Shown here: piece by piece, positions 12,516 to 23,431 of the stretch | Position numbering within the stretch: the stretch's first letter is position 1 | Layout of the letters: each line of letters opens with the position of its first letter | Assembly: GCA_013368315.1 (NCBI GenBank) | Contig: JAACJM010000114.1 | Coordinates: forward strand, 204,231 to 268,230 | Source: Tetrapyrgos nigripes | Taxonomy: Eukaryota; Basidiomycota; Agaricomycetes; Agaricales; Campanellaceae | Length of the DNA stretch: 64,000 bases | Direction of reading: 5' to 3' | Notes under the pieces: model-generated | The model's input: the letters and a program-made list of their open reading frames with translations, nothing else | Told to the model about the DNA's origin: nothing | The model's database searches: none | Position numbers and translations under genes: made by a program

Positions 12516-15500
12516 ATGTCAAATCATCAAAGAAATGTCAGAATGGGAACTCCTTTAAATGGAAGCACCGGTATGAACTCAGTTGTCCCGTTGGCTTTTA
12601 ACACGAACTGACGCAAGCTCTCGGTTTTACCCCTCAGATACCCTTTCCTCTGACATGTCAAGTCGTAATATCGTTGCCCGTCGTGGCAGCGACAGCGCAG
12701 TGCGTGTCTAGCCATTGTGGACATAAAATGCCTCCTCACGTCTCATTTAGGGTCCGACCGCTCCTGCAAACAATTCAAACAGCGAGTCTTCAAATAGTAG
12801 TTCGTCATCTGGGAACCAAGTGAGTCTGTAGCGTTCTTTGGCGATTCCTTAGACTTATTTGATTCTTTCTATCAGTCTTCGAGTTCTGACTCTTCAGCAT
12901 CTGGCAGCGATAAGTCAGCCAGTAGCGACTCTCCTTCCTCCAGTTTTCCAGTATGTTTTCTTCTCGGTCACAGAAAGCTCTTACTCAATGACAGACTCCT
13001 GGACAGAGCAATGCTACTGGTAAAGATGCATCTTCGTCATCAGGCACCAGCGGTGCCTCACCATCATCTCCTGATCAAGGCAATGCCAACAATACTGGAG
13101 GTTCCGGTGACTCTAAATCAAGCGCTTCTGACAGTGGGAACTCTCAAAAACCATCAATTGGAGACACTTCCGGCGTTTCGAGCTCTTCAGGGAAGGGAGG
13201 AGACAATGGTGTGAGCATCGGTCTAAATGTTCCAGGTGTTGTTGACGCATCGGTTGGCGTTGGAAGTGATGGGATTGGTTTAGGCGTCGGTATTGGAAAA
13301 GGCAATACAGCAGGGTCACAGCCGAATAGTGGAAGTCAGTCTGGCAAAAATAGTTCAAGTGCACAGGATCCCGGTGATGGACAACAACCCGCTCCTTCAG
13401 ACGGTCAATCCGGTCAGTCTGATACAGGGAAAGGTCAGGATTCTCCTTCCAACACTGCTTCATCATCTTCCGGCAATTCTCAGTCCAATCCCTCTCCTGG
13501 ACAAAGCGACTCAAAACCAGATGGAAACGGCAATCAAGGATCTTCGTCTGGTGGTTCGGGCGTCGACGTCAACCTACCTGGAATTGGAGGTGTTGATGTT
13601 GGGATTGGTGGAGAATCTTCTTCGGGAAGCAAGTCTGACGATGGCAAAGATGCAGATGCTGGAAATGATGAATCTTCCCAAAATCCCCCTTCGAGCACGT
13701 CTGATAATTCAAGCAGTTCTCAATCAACCCCAACTTCTAGTCAGGGCGACCAAAAGCCGGATGGAGATGGTGATCAAGGATCTTCCGATAACTCAGGCAT
13801 TGATGTTAACCTTCCTGGAGTAGGGAGCATCGGCGTTGGGATAGGCGGCGACAAGCCTGACGATGGGAAAGGTGCAGATACTAGCAACAGTGGACCTTCT
13901 CCGGGTAATGGTGGAGGTCTGGGTGTTTCGATTGGATTGGGAGATATAGGAGTTGGTGCAACTGTTGGTGCACCCGATCCCCCGACCGCCTCTCAAGGTA
14001 GTCAAGGTGGAAGTACGGGTGGTGGGAAAGGGGGACTTGGAGTCTCTGTAGGCATAGGCGACGTTGGAGCCGGTGTCACTGTTGCACCCCCTCCGCCTGT
14101 ACAGACTTCACCTCCTGGGGACTCTTCAAGCAATCAAGGTGGAAATAACGGTGGTGGTAAAGGGGGTCTTGGGATCTCTGTTGGCATAGGTGATACTGGG
14201 GCAGGTATTACTATTGCTCCCCCTCCTCCTGTGCAGACTTCACCTCCCGACAATTCGCAGCAAGGCAACGGCAATGGCAATGGAGCTGCTGGCGGTAATG
14301 ACCAAGGGGGTATTGGGGTTTCCGTTGGTATAGGTGGTGCTGGGGCAGGTGTTACTATTGCGCCCCCTCCTCCTGTACAGACTTCACTTCCCGACAATTC
14401 GCAAGGCAACGGCAACGGCAATGGAGCTGCCGGTGGTAAGGGCCAAGGGGGTGTTGGGATTTCCGTTGGCATAGGTGGTGCTGGGGCAGGTGTCACTATC
14501 GCACCACCACCACCTCCCCCTTCATCAACTTCACCTCCCGACAATTCGCAAGGCAATGGGAATGGAGGCGCTGGTGGTAATGGCCAAGGGGGTATTGGGA
14601 TTTCTGTTGGCATAGGTGGTGCTGGGGCAGGTGTTACTATTGCGCCCCCTCCTCCTGTCCAGACTTCACCTCCCGACAATTCGCAAGGCAACGGCAACGG
14701 CAATGGAGGCACTGGTGGTAATGGCCAAGGAGGCGTTGGGATTTCCGTTGGTATAGGCGGTTCTGGGGCAGGCGTCACTGTCGCACCACCACCACCTCCC
14801 CCTTCATCAACTTCACCTCCCGACAATTCGCAAGGCAATGGGAATGGAGGCGCTTCTGGTAATAGTCAAGGAGGTGTTGGGGTTTCCGTTGGTGTAGGTG
14901 GTTCTGGGGCAGGCGTCACTATCGCACCACCTCCCCCTTCATCAACTTCGCGTCCTGGCAATCCGCAAGGCAATAACGGTGCGGGAAGCGGTAACCAAGG
15001 CGGTAATGCTTCAAGTGGTAGTGGTGGAATTGATACATCTGTCGGAGGTGCTGCTACCGTTGCCTCAAATCCCCCACCTATCGTTTCGTCTCCTCCAGCC
15101 CCACCTTCCAACGGTAATGCTGGCAATGGAGCTGGTGCTTCTGACGGAAGCTCGAGTGCTGGGAACGTTGAAGCTGGGAATGGAAATGGAAGTAGTGGGA
15201 CTGCTGTAGTTATCAGTCAGCCCACTGCTACAGTGTCGGCCAATAATAATAGTGGTCAAGGTTCTGCAGTCGGTGGCAATGACAATGGTGCTCTCGGTAG
15301 TGATTCGCCATCGAGCGACACTGACTTCACAACGGCAACAAGTATTAGCTCCATACCGTAAGTTGCAGAATTCCTGCTTTAATTTTTACTCTAACATTTT
15401 ACTGTACAGTGTTGTGCTTGGGGCTGTAGGGAATGGTAGCCCACCACCGACAGCAGTAATCACAATAACCTCAAGCGCGCCAGTGATTTCAGCTGTCCCA

Positions 15501-16447
15501 ACAACAATTTTCTCCGTTGATACAAACGGCCACACCTCAACCATCATCACTGATACGCCATCGACACTTTCGTTCTCTTCGTTCACAAGTACGATCAGCC
15601 CACCATTTAGTCCTGCTCCAACCTCCACAGCGGCTTCTCCCTCTGGGTGAGTTTTTTGTTGCTATCTATCTGAAAGCTTTCTCATTTCGTAAACAGCAGA
15701 AGTGCCTCGACTGGACCTATGATTGGTGGTATAGTTGGCGGTATCGTTCTGCTACTTCTAGCAGTCATTGGCTTGTTCGTCTATCGCCGGAGACGACAGG
15801 GACGTCATTTGTCCTTCGAAAATGCAACACCGCACTCTGGTAACTCCAGAGACCTTGAAGCCCCTCCTTCTCCACTGTTCAATCCTATGGCTATGGTTGC
15901 TTCTTCACCTCGAATGACAAACTCTAACGTTGCTAGAGTTGTACAGCCATCAACAGACCTTCCTTTCTTCGATCTGAACGATAACACTACGATAATCAAG
16001 AGGCGTGCCACATTCAAGGAAATTCCCTCAAACGAAACCCGTCTGATCGATGTCGAACCGACATCCGATTCTGGTCATTCCTTTGAGACTGCGAGAACGG
16101 ACTTCAGTGTTATACCGCCCATCTCCACCGATCCTTTCGCAGATCCTTTCGCGAAGGCACCTCTCACCCCGACGTCAATGTCACCTGTCTCACCTCGCAA
16201 TCCTTTCGCGACAATGCCTCCCCTACCAAGCCAGAATAACACCAACGTTCCTGTTAAATCAAACAATCCTTTCGCTGATCCTGTAGACGATCTGATCAAT
16301 GCGCTGGATGCCCCTGTATCAAACACACGTCTGTCAAGAGCATCTTCCAGTGGGAATGCAGAGGTAAGCTTTTTGATCAAAATTATAGCTGCAGTTCCCA
16401 TTGACCGATGGTTTCCCTTTCTGCCCCAGTTTGGATTTGCCATGTAG
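12516..16447 (+). CDS. Gly/Ser/Pro-rich repeat protein with one transmembrane helix
   Basis: Not assigned to a named family. The inferred protein has a Ser/Asn-rich N-terminus from several small exons, a long exon (to 15,361) of Gly/Ser/Asn-rich sequence with eight near-repeats of the type GISVGIGGAGAGVTIAPPPP, a Thr/Ser/Pro-rich stretch, then a membrane helix, GGIVGGIVLLLLAVIGLFVY (about 15,720-15,785), followed at once by RRRRQGRH. About 220 residues follow, with repeated FADPF/NPFA motifs. Positive residues after the helix suggest an outside N-terminus and cytosolic C-terminus, like fungal mucin-type wall sensors; that is inference. The last exon is short (FGFAM, stop 16,445-16,447). The start at 12,516 gives MSNHQRNVRMGTPLNG, which is no signal peptide, so the true 5' end may lie upstream. 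Junctions near 12,560-13,000 keep frame with GT-AG borders. Confidence 0.6.
13916..14937 (+). repeat. Coding tandem repeat, 8 units of about 105-145 bp
   Basis: Eight imperfect units inside the membrane-protein gene encode the pattern G-[VIL]-G-[VI]-S-[VI]-G-[IVL]-G-x2-G-x-G-[VIA]-T-[VI]-APPPP, followed by a spacer such as VQTSPPDNSQGNGNG. The inner units are the most alike, as expected from recent unequal exchange. The opposite strand is open for 234 codons here only because of the base bias. Confidence 0.85.
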
Positions 16448-16767
16448 TCATTTGTCAGAACACTTGTATCATCCCTGTTCCATATGCACGGGTCTGGGAC
16501 CTTGAGGATTTGCAGTAATTTATTAATGAACGATTATTCGTCATTTGATACATAGCTTGGATAGTTAGTCATGGTCCTGATGATATTTATGTAGTAGACA
16601 ATGGATTGTGCATAACAGTGCTTGTATGTAGGTAGGTTACTGTATGCCTCAACATTGTGCTCGAACACTTGTAGCCAACTTCAACCCTAATATAAGGTTA
16701 GACCATAGCTACTTATTTTACGATACAGATGCTTCAAAGCCCGAAGAAACTGCAGAACTGTCTCTCC
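16448..16767. other. Convergent 3' region
   Basis: AT-rich sequence between the stops of the membrane-protein gene (plus) and the esterase-like gene (minus). I looked here on the minus strand for the missing esterase C-terminus (a GHTVP-like segment) and did not find it. Confidence 0.5.
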
Positions 16768-17859
16768 TCATGTGTACAACAGGTCAGGATCATTTTCCTT
16801 GGCTGCTGTTGCACATTGGCTGATACCGAAAACATCCGTCCATTCCTTCGTCTCCTCAATAAAATTCTGGTAGTTCAGGGTATCATCACCCGTTCCATGC
16901 CAGAGTTGCATCCTCGGGCGTCGACCAGTATATCCTGGAAAGGCTGCACGAACCTGATTCCCCCATTGCTCACCGGTCATGACCAGTGTTCCGTTAGCGC
17001 ATTGGTCTGACCAAGCTCTAATTGCCCCAGTTGGCGAACGGAAGCAACCAAACGGGACTCCACTGGAAGCTGCACCTGCATTAAAGAGGTCTGTAGAAGG
17101 CTTATGGTTTATGCCAAGGACTGAGCACCTCATCAATCATTGACCTACCGGGATACGAACCAAGCATAACCTAGTGTGTTTTTAGAGACGCAATCATCAA
17201 GAAATCTCTAGACTCACGTTGGTCATCATTGAACCTGAAGAGTGTCCCGTCACAAAGACTTTTTCCGGATTTACATTCCAATTTTTGACAGCAAAACGAA
17301 CGGCCTTTGACAACGTCAGGCTTTACTGCTACCCTATTATTCGCAGAGAAATCCTTACCGAAGCGACTCCTAGACTATCACCACCTCCGTTATGGCTCAG
17401 AGTAGCTGTTGAAGACACATCCCAGCACTTTGATCCATTATTATTGACAAGGGGTGAATCACCGAACAGCAAAATATACGACTTTTCGCTCTTCGGCCAA
17501 CGCGGCGTACGCTGTACCGTTGAAGAAATCTTGCGCTGTACCGCCGCAATAGTGGAGAGCCATGATCAAGGCGGGCTTTTTGACGACGTCAGCAGGAACG
17601 TAGGCGAACATCCCGACTTCGGTGGGGTTGGAACCTGTCAGTGCCGGACTGTTAACGAAAGTGTTTTCCACTGTCGGCTTTGCGTACCAAAGTCATTGAT
17701 CTCCGTCAAGACGCTTGCAGGAGGTAGCCGAGTTTTGGAATCTAGGTACAGTCCATGAGAGGCAGCCGTCGGTATCGGAATCAGCTCACCACTAATATCT
17801 ACTGCAGCCAGTGTGAGCGGAAAAGCATAAGCCAGGAGATAGACAAGTGTTGATAACAT
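16768..17859 (-). CDS. Secreted CE1-type esterase (acetylxylan esterase-like), short C-terminus
   Basis: Family knowledge: CE1 (PHB-depolymerase type) alpha/beta hydrolases remove acetyl or feruloyl groups from xylan outside the cell. The start at 17,859 gives signal peptide MLSTLVYLLAYAFPLTLAAV. After a 53-nt intron the mature protein reads DFGSNPTEVGMFAYVPADV, then ALIMALHYCGGTAQDF (oxyanion region), and NWNVNPEKVFVTGHSSGSMM with the nucleophile Ser in GHSSG. Next come LFNAGAASSGVPFGCF and RMQLWHGTGDDTLNY, whose Asp pair is the acid position. It stops about 45 residues after that (NDPDLLYT). Relatives normally continue to a GHTVP-like segment with the catalytic His, and some carry a CBM1; neither is seen here or downstream. 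The product may be inactive, or a last exon was missed. Its start faces the 3' end of the CYB2-like gene. Confidence 0.8.
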
Positions 17860-18159
17860 GGTCAGGACCCAGGTGTTAGACAACCTTCGAAGTGCACTCG
17901 TTTTATATGCCAGCAATGCAGAAAGAGGTCATGAGATATCATCGGTAAAAGCGGTCGGAGGAAGGCCTTAAGTCTTAGATAGAACACCCATGTGCTTCGC
18001 GTTCCATGAATCAAAATAGCTGTACCTCAAGGACGCTCGGAGGCAGTAGCAGAAAAAAATAGTACATAATGCTATTGGGCCAGATGGTGGTCTATGACAA
18101 AGAGTAGAAATTACAGGCAAGAAACGAGAATGGAGGTAAAATGAAAGAGAAAAACGCGT
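17860..18159. other. Short intergenic region
   Basis: Upstream of the esterase-like gene and downstream of the CYB2-like gene, both minus strand. It should hold the esterase promoter and the CYB2 3' UTR. No other feature was seen. Confidence 0.5.
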
Positions 18160-20315
18160 TCAGAGTTTCGCTCCATCTTTGAACTGAGCGGTGCGAAGAG
18201 GTTGATCTACGAAAATTTTCGTCAGATAGAAATCTTGGCGGAGAAGTTGTGGACATGACTCACAGATCGACTTGTAAAGATTGTCGTCGGGAGTGAGGCC
18301 TGCGTGCGAGTGAAGGGCACTGGCGTCAACCATGTCAGGCGTAAGCTCCTTCAATGACTTGGCCCCCAGTAATCGCATGTTCATCTCAAATTCATCCTAA
18401 ACATACTTTGTCAGGAAAAAAAAAGCCTACTAGAATTGTAATCACTCACCGCAAAGATTTTGAAGGCCTTCTCAACACCCTGTTCACCGTAGGCACAGAA
18501 CGCGTACAGGAACCCTCTACCAACACCGACTGCTGATGCTCCAAGGGCAAGAGCTTTGAGAACGTCTGACGCTCGGCGAACTCCACCATCTACGAAGACA
18601 GAGAAGTTGGGATTTGGCCAAGGGCCTCGGGTTTTGAGGGCCGCAACAATCTCAACGAGGTTCTCCAAGCCTGATCTGCTAGTGTCGAGTTGACGACCAC
18701 CATGGTTACTGAGCACGATTCCTTGCACACCGGCATCAAGAGCTAAGAGCGCGTCTTCTGGAGTTGCGACACCTTTCAGGATGATTGACACTGTGCAAAC
18801 GATAGATGTCAGTAAAATATCTCAATATAAGGAAAAACAACGTACTCTTCGTGATGCTTCGGAACCATGGGATGTCATCCCAGCAGAGACTCGGGTCAAT
18901 GAACGAGCTGATTGCACGAGCAACACCCTCATCCTTCTTTACGTCCATATTTTCCTGGACTTTGGCACCAGCTCCATCATCAACAAACTTCATCCTCATG
19001 TCTTTCTCGCGCCTCCCGAGCTGCGGGGCATCAACGGTTATGAACAAGGCCTAAGTTTTGCTTCGTTATGCTGTGTTATTGTTCCAATTTGACAAAAGCT
19101 TACTTTCACTCCTCTTTTCTCTGCGTGTTGTACGTATTTCTTGGTGATCTGACGGTCACGATTGACGTAGAGCTGCAAGAAGAGAGGTTGATCGGGTTTG
19201 GCCGCGTCGAGGATTTCGTCGAAAGAGCATGAGGCAAGGGTTGGGATCTAGAATTCTGGGTTAGCTTTTGTAGAAGTGAACAACGGTGGTCCGTACCATT
19301 TGAATGACGTTGTGTCTGCCTGCTGCTCGCGTTAGGTTCAGTTCACCATCTGGATGGCCGAGTTTTCCCAAAGCTGTAGCAGACTATAGGATGAAAAGGT
19401 CCAGTCAGACATAGGGCAAAAAGACTGGTGGTTATGTGACTCACGATATAGACAGGAAGGGAAGATTTGTGCCCCAGGATAGTGGTGGACCAGTCAACGA
19501 CAGAGACGTTTCGCAGGATGCGTGGTCGAAACCATACTCTGATAGAATTGAAAACGTTCAGGAATCAAGGGTCTGAGTACAGAAGGAAGCATATACCTCT
19601 GGAAAGCAGCACGATTTTCACGAATGGTGATTTCATCGTCAGAAGCTGATGAGTAGTATGCCCAGGCTTTGGCAGGTAGCACGATTTTAGCGACAGCCTG
19701 TCGGGTAGACGTCAGTTTCATGCCAAGTGCTGTCTTTACTCATCGTGCTCTTACCTCAAAGTCATGCAAATTCACAATCTCATCGAGGGAGGGTCGGTTA
19801 TCAAGCAAGACTAGTCTCCTTTTGTCTTCCTCCGTGAGCTGCTTCTCGACTTTGATTACCTGTGCTTGGATCTACAGAGCCAATGCTAACTTCTCATCAG
19901 ATACTTCTCATCATGTGAAAGAACGGGAAAACAATTACTGTTTCTCAAAAGGAAGGTTATCAATGATTGCGTTTGGCGGATGGATCGGTTCATAAGCTTC
20001 CCTGTTCCAAACTGTGAGGAAAGGTAGGAAGAATCAAAAGAAAACGTACGTAGCGTCTTTTCCGGCATACTTGAGGATAATTTTGCTTCCTCCAGGATGT
20101 TCTGCACAAGAGCTCGTTAGACATAAATGGCATTGACGTTGTGAAAGATGAACTCACCGTCCAGGAAGTCTGTCACATCGTATACCTTGCCTAAACCAAG
20201 ACTGAGTTAAAGGAGAATATGCCTGACGAGAAAAAACCTTACCATGCACGATAATCCAACAGTCATTCCTTGCCGAGTGGCCTGCTATAGCGTCAGTTGA
20301 GAGCATCGAAGTCAT
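18160..20315 (-). CDS. CYB2: Flavocytochrome b2, L-lactate dehydrogenase (cytochrome)
   Basis: Oxidises an L-2-hydroxy acid (lactate in yeast) with FMN and passes electrons through heme b2 to cytochrome c, normally in the mitochondrial intermembrane space. The N-terminal cytochrome b5 domain is split by short introns: AIAGHSARNDCWIIVHGKVY, then DVTDFLDEHPGG with the heme His, and IILKYAGKDAT. The FMN-dependent alpha-hydroxy-acid dehydrogenase barrel follows: AKAWAYYSSASDDE, HPDGELNLTRAAGRHNVIQM, FLQLYVNRDRQITKKY, FITVDAPQLGRREKDMR, MSIILKGVATPEDALLALDA, VLSNHGGRQLDTSRSGLE with the active-site base His, and DGGVRRASDVLKALALGA. The C-terminus ends at 18,160. The start at 20,313-20,315 (MTSMLSTDAIAGH) gives no clear targeting peptide; an in-frame ATG at 20,438 would add 41 residues. 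The true substrate could be another 2-hydroxy acid. Confidence 0.9.
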
Positions 20316-21032
20316 GTTAAGGAGGTTGGCGGGTTGAGGACATTCTCCAGAAATTCTGGCGAAGTTAAATGAGCGGGATGGGGAGTGTGGTACTCCGAGG
20401 CTACTGTCTGGAGTTAGAGACCCCGTCGGTGTTAGCACGGAGTTTTGGGACGGGACATGTTAAGGAAAATCTTGTTCGTTACCGGCTCTCCGACTATGCT
20501 TGGCACTTCTGCAAGCACTCTTGACAGAAAGAACGTTTGCAAGTGATATTCCTCTAACACCGAGAACCCATCAAAACCAAGAGAAGGGACCAGCGACACC
20601 GACACGAATGCGATTTCTGATGCGCCCTTGGACATAAACAGAAGGACTACTATCTCGCCGTCGGGGTAGATAGAAATGCTGAGCTCTGGAAATTATTGAC
20701 GAAGGATGATGCAATATCCGTCTTAATATCATGCTTGACGATATCTGACATATATATCGTGTCGATGAGGAGAACACTGGCGCAGTGGTGTTGGGCAAGC
20801 TCGAGTCATCGCTGGGTTATCAATGCAGAGACAGGGAGAGGATTGTGCCTCGGGTCTTGTCGGACATCTCTCGGACGATTTCGGTCATAACTAACCGGCA
20901 GTTCGGATTTCTGTTCTGCACCAACCGTCATCTCTCTTCTGCCTGACCAATGAGCCGGCACATGATAGTCAAGGATTTAAGCAGATTTCACGACAGCCCT
21001 CAGGAAATCTCCCATCGATATCGAAGACTGCG
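20316..21032. other. Divergent intergenic region
   Basis: Between the CYB2-like gene (minus) and the first ICL/PEP-mutase-family gene (plus), so presumably the promoter of both. No repeat or RNA gene was recognised. Confidence 0.5.
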
Positions 21033-22473
21033 ATGACGACGCCCTACTACAATGCCCGTCTTGACCCAAAGAACTTTTTGGAGGGACCTCTCTCGACCGA
21101 CCCTGCGACTCGTTTGCGTCAGTTCCTAGCTCGCCCAGGAATAACAGTGCGTCTTCGTTTGCTTCTTTGTGTTCACTAGCTAATCTTTCCATTCGAACAG
21201 TTGGCGCCTGGTGTTTTTGACGGCATAAGCGTACGATGCGCGCTCGAGGCAGGTTTCCAATGCTTGTATCAGAGGTGAGTTCCCAGAGTGGTATCGCACT
21301 ACCTATGTATTCATTGGTCTCGTCAGTGGCGCTGCAACTACGGCTTCGAAACTTGGCCAACCGGATCTTGCCATGGCCTCATTGAACGATTTCGTTGACG
21401 TGCGTTTGAAAAAGGAAAATGCGACCTTCACTCCCTGACTCCAAGAACAGGCAGCAAGGACGAATTGTAGTATTGATCCTACTGTGCCCGTCATCGCAGA
21501 TGCAGACACAGGGTATGTCATCTTGATCAACGGAAGCTTGCGAAACGGTACTCAGTCACTCACTGCAGATTCGGAGGACCAAATATGGTTGCACGGACCG
21601 TTACACAGTATGCTCGAGCAGGAGTCGCTGGTCTCCATTTGGAAGACCAGGTTCAGACGAAACGTTGTGGACATCTAATGGGTAAAGTCCTCGTTTCTAC
21701 AGAAGAGTTTGCCACTCGAATCCGTGCCGCTGCTATTGCTAGAGACTCCATACCAGGAGGCTCCGATTTTGTAAGTAGGAATTCTTTTCAAAGATTGCCA
21801 AGGTTCTAAAAGATGACTTCAGGTAATTATCGCACGAACAGATGCACTGCTTGGATATTCATTAGAAGAAGCTATCAGCCGGTTGAAAGCTGCCTCCGAT
21901 GCAGGTATGCTAGGATACGACCTTGACGTCCCTGCCCAGCTGAAAGTTTGTTTTAGGCGCGGATGTGATGTTCCTAGAGGGTGTGAGGAGCAAGGAAGAA
22001 CTGGAAATAACTGTCAAAGCCTTAGCCCCAAAACCTGTGAGCCCCAGCTCTTCTTTTCGGTACCTAGTCATCGCTAACATTGACCTAGGTGCTGCTGAAC
22101 TCTGTGGCTGGCGGGTTTACACCTACATTTTCCGTTCAAGAAGCAGAGGCACTGGGCGTCAAGCTCATCAGTTGCGTCTTTCAATCATGGTTTTCTTTTT
22201 GTTTTACTGAACAGAATGGATAGTCTATCCTCTGATATCCGCTGTGCCCATGATTCATGCTGTACGTTCAGCGTTGAAGTCTTTGAAGGAGACAGGATCC
22301 GACAAAGCTGCTGCTCAAGGAATGGGGCCAAGACAGTTCTTTGAGGTGATGGGTGAGTGGCCATTGAAAAGCTGCAGACTTCTTCCATCTTAACCTTTGG
22401 TTGTCTTCTAGGTCTTGATGCTGCTATAGAATTAGATAATAAAGCCGGGAACTCAGCGTACAAGACAGTCTAG
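21033..22473 (+). CDS. Isocitrate lyase/PEP mutase superfamily enzyme, copy A
   Basis: Belongs to the ICL/PEPM superfamily of C-C or P-C bond lyases, with fungal members such as oxaloacetate acetylhydrolase (oxalate production) and 2-methylisocitrate or dimethylmalate lyase-like enzymes. Motifs: LAPGVFDGISVRCALEAGF, GAATTASKLGQPDLAMASLN, the metal-binding DADTGFGGP, HLEDQVQTKRCGHLMGK with the catalytic Cys, VIIARTDALLGYSLEEAISR, and GADVMFLEGVRSKEELE. At least eight short introns were bridged in frame. It ends AAIELDNKAGNSAYKTV with stop TAG 22,471-22,473. The start (MTTPYYNARLDPKNF) is at 21,033. It lacks the roughly 40-residue N-terminal extension of the tandem copy B. The substrate cannot be fixed by eye; NSVAGGFTPTFS near the active site differs from copy B. 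Confidence 0.85.
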
Positions 22474-23431
22474 TCTCTAGGTCTACCTGTGACCAACTTC
22501 GTATCAAGTATATCATGTACTCTATTTCTAGGTATAGCGGCAATCCTTCATTGAAGCTCTGACTTCCATAACCAAAGAGGGCGCGATATTGTGGCTTGGC
22601 TTCAAGGTTGTCCTCTTTCACGTCACTGTATGAAGTGCATACAGGCGACCTCCTGATGGCTTCTCAACCCACTCCCGACATCCTCGGCTTGGGAGCTCGT
22701 GCCACCGGGGGAACTGCATTATCAGATTACTTCGGTGCTTGAGATGTCGATACCATCTCATGTTTTATGAAGGTGAGTATGTTGAAAGCACTTTGCCCTC
22801 TCTAATCCCGTTCTAAACCCGCAAGTTTTTCACGATCTTTCCCAACACACACTCTCAGTGTCCCACTATGTTGGTTTCGTCAGACGTTCTCGTTCGTGCG
22901 CTGACGTGCGTGTCAAGAACCGAGCAAGACGTACAAGTTTTTGGGCTTGGCTCTGTAGTGTAGCCCCAACCAACTTTCACTTGGCGATTTTTCTAGGCGA
23001 TTCTGCGATGCAGTTACCTGTGGATCCTCTTGTGCCAGAGCTTCTAAGTGGGATACGGAAAAACCACTACTTTTTCGATACAGAGAAGTCCATTCAGTCA
23101 GGGCGGATAGTCTAATCTAAAAGTCCGATACAAGCAAGTTTCCCTCTGCCACGACTTTGATTGATTCCGCAGCAGACAAGAAGGATTCTGTAGGAAATCG
23201 ACGTATTCGCGAGCGGTGTTGGGGTCGGGAACGGGGAAGCCGAGGCATCATTATTACCGCAATTGCGCCAAACTGGTCTTGTCATTTTGGGAATCCATAC
23301 AGGCGAAGACTTATAAAAGACCTGTTCCCTTAAGTTTTTCTCCCAACCGGCTTTCGGTCTTCAGAGCTTCTCGCTTCAACACATCCCCTCTTCACTCTCT
23401 CTTATCTCTCACTCTTCTCAACACAACCACA
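22474..23431. other. Intergenic region between the tandem lyase genes
   Basis: About 0.96 kb holding the 3' UTR of copy A and the promoter of copy B. A short frame near 22,658 starts MASQPTPDILGLGARATGGT but stops after 28 codons and resembles nothing I know. Confidence 0.45.
23312..23318 (+). promoter_or_regulatory. TATA box of lyase copy B
   Basis: The sequence TATAAAA lies 114 bp upstream of the copy B start codon. It is followed by a pyrimidine-rich leader and an A-rich context just before the ATG (ACACAACCACAATG), a typical strong fungal promoter layout. Confidence 0.55.

Noticed and set aside
14134..14838. 234-codon minus-strand frame rich in Pro and Gly
   Set aside because: It is the antisense of the plus-strand coding repeat; its openness follows from base bias, and it has no start context or homology.
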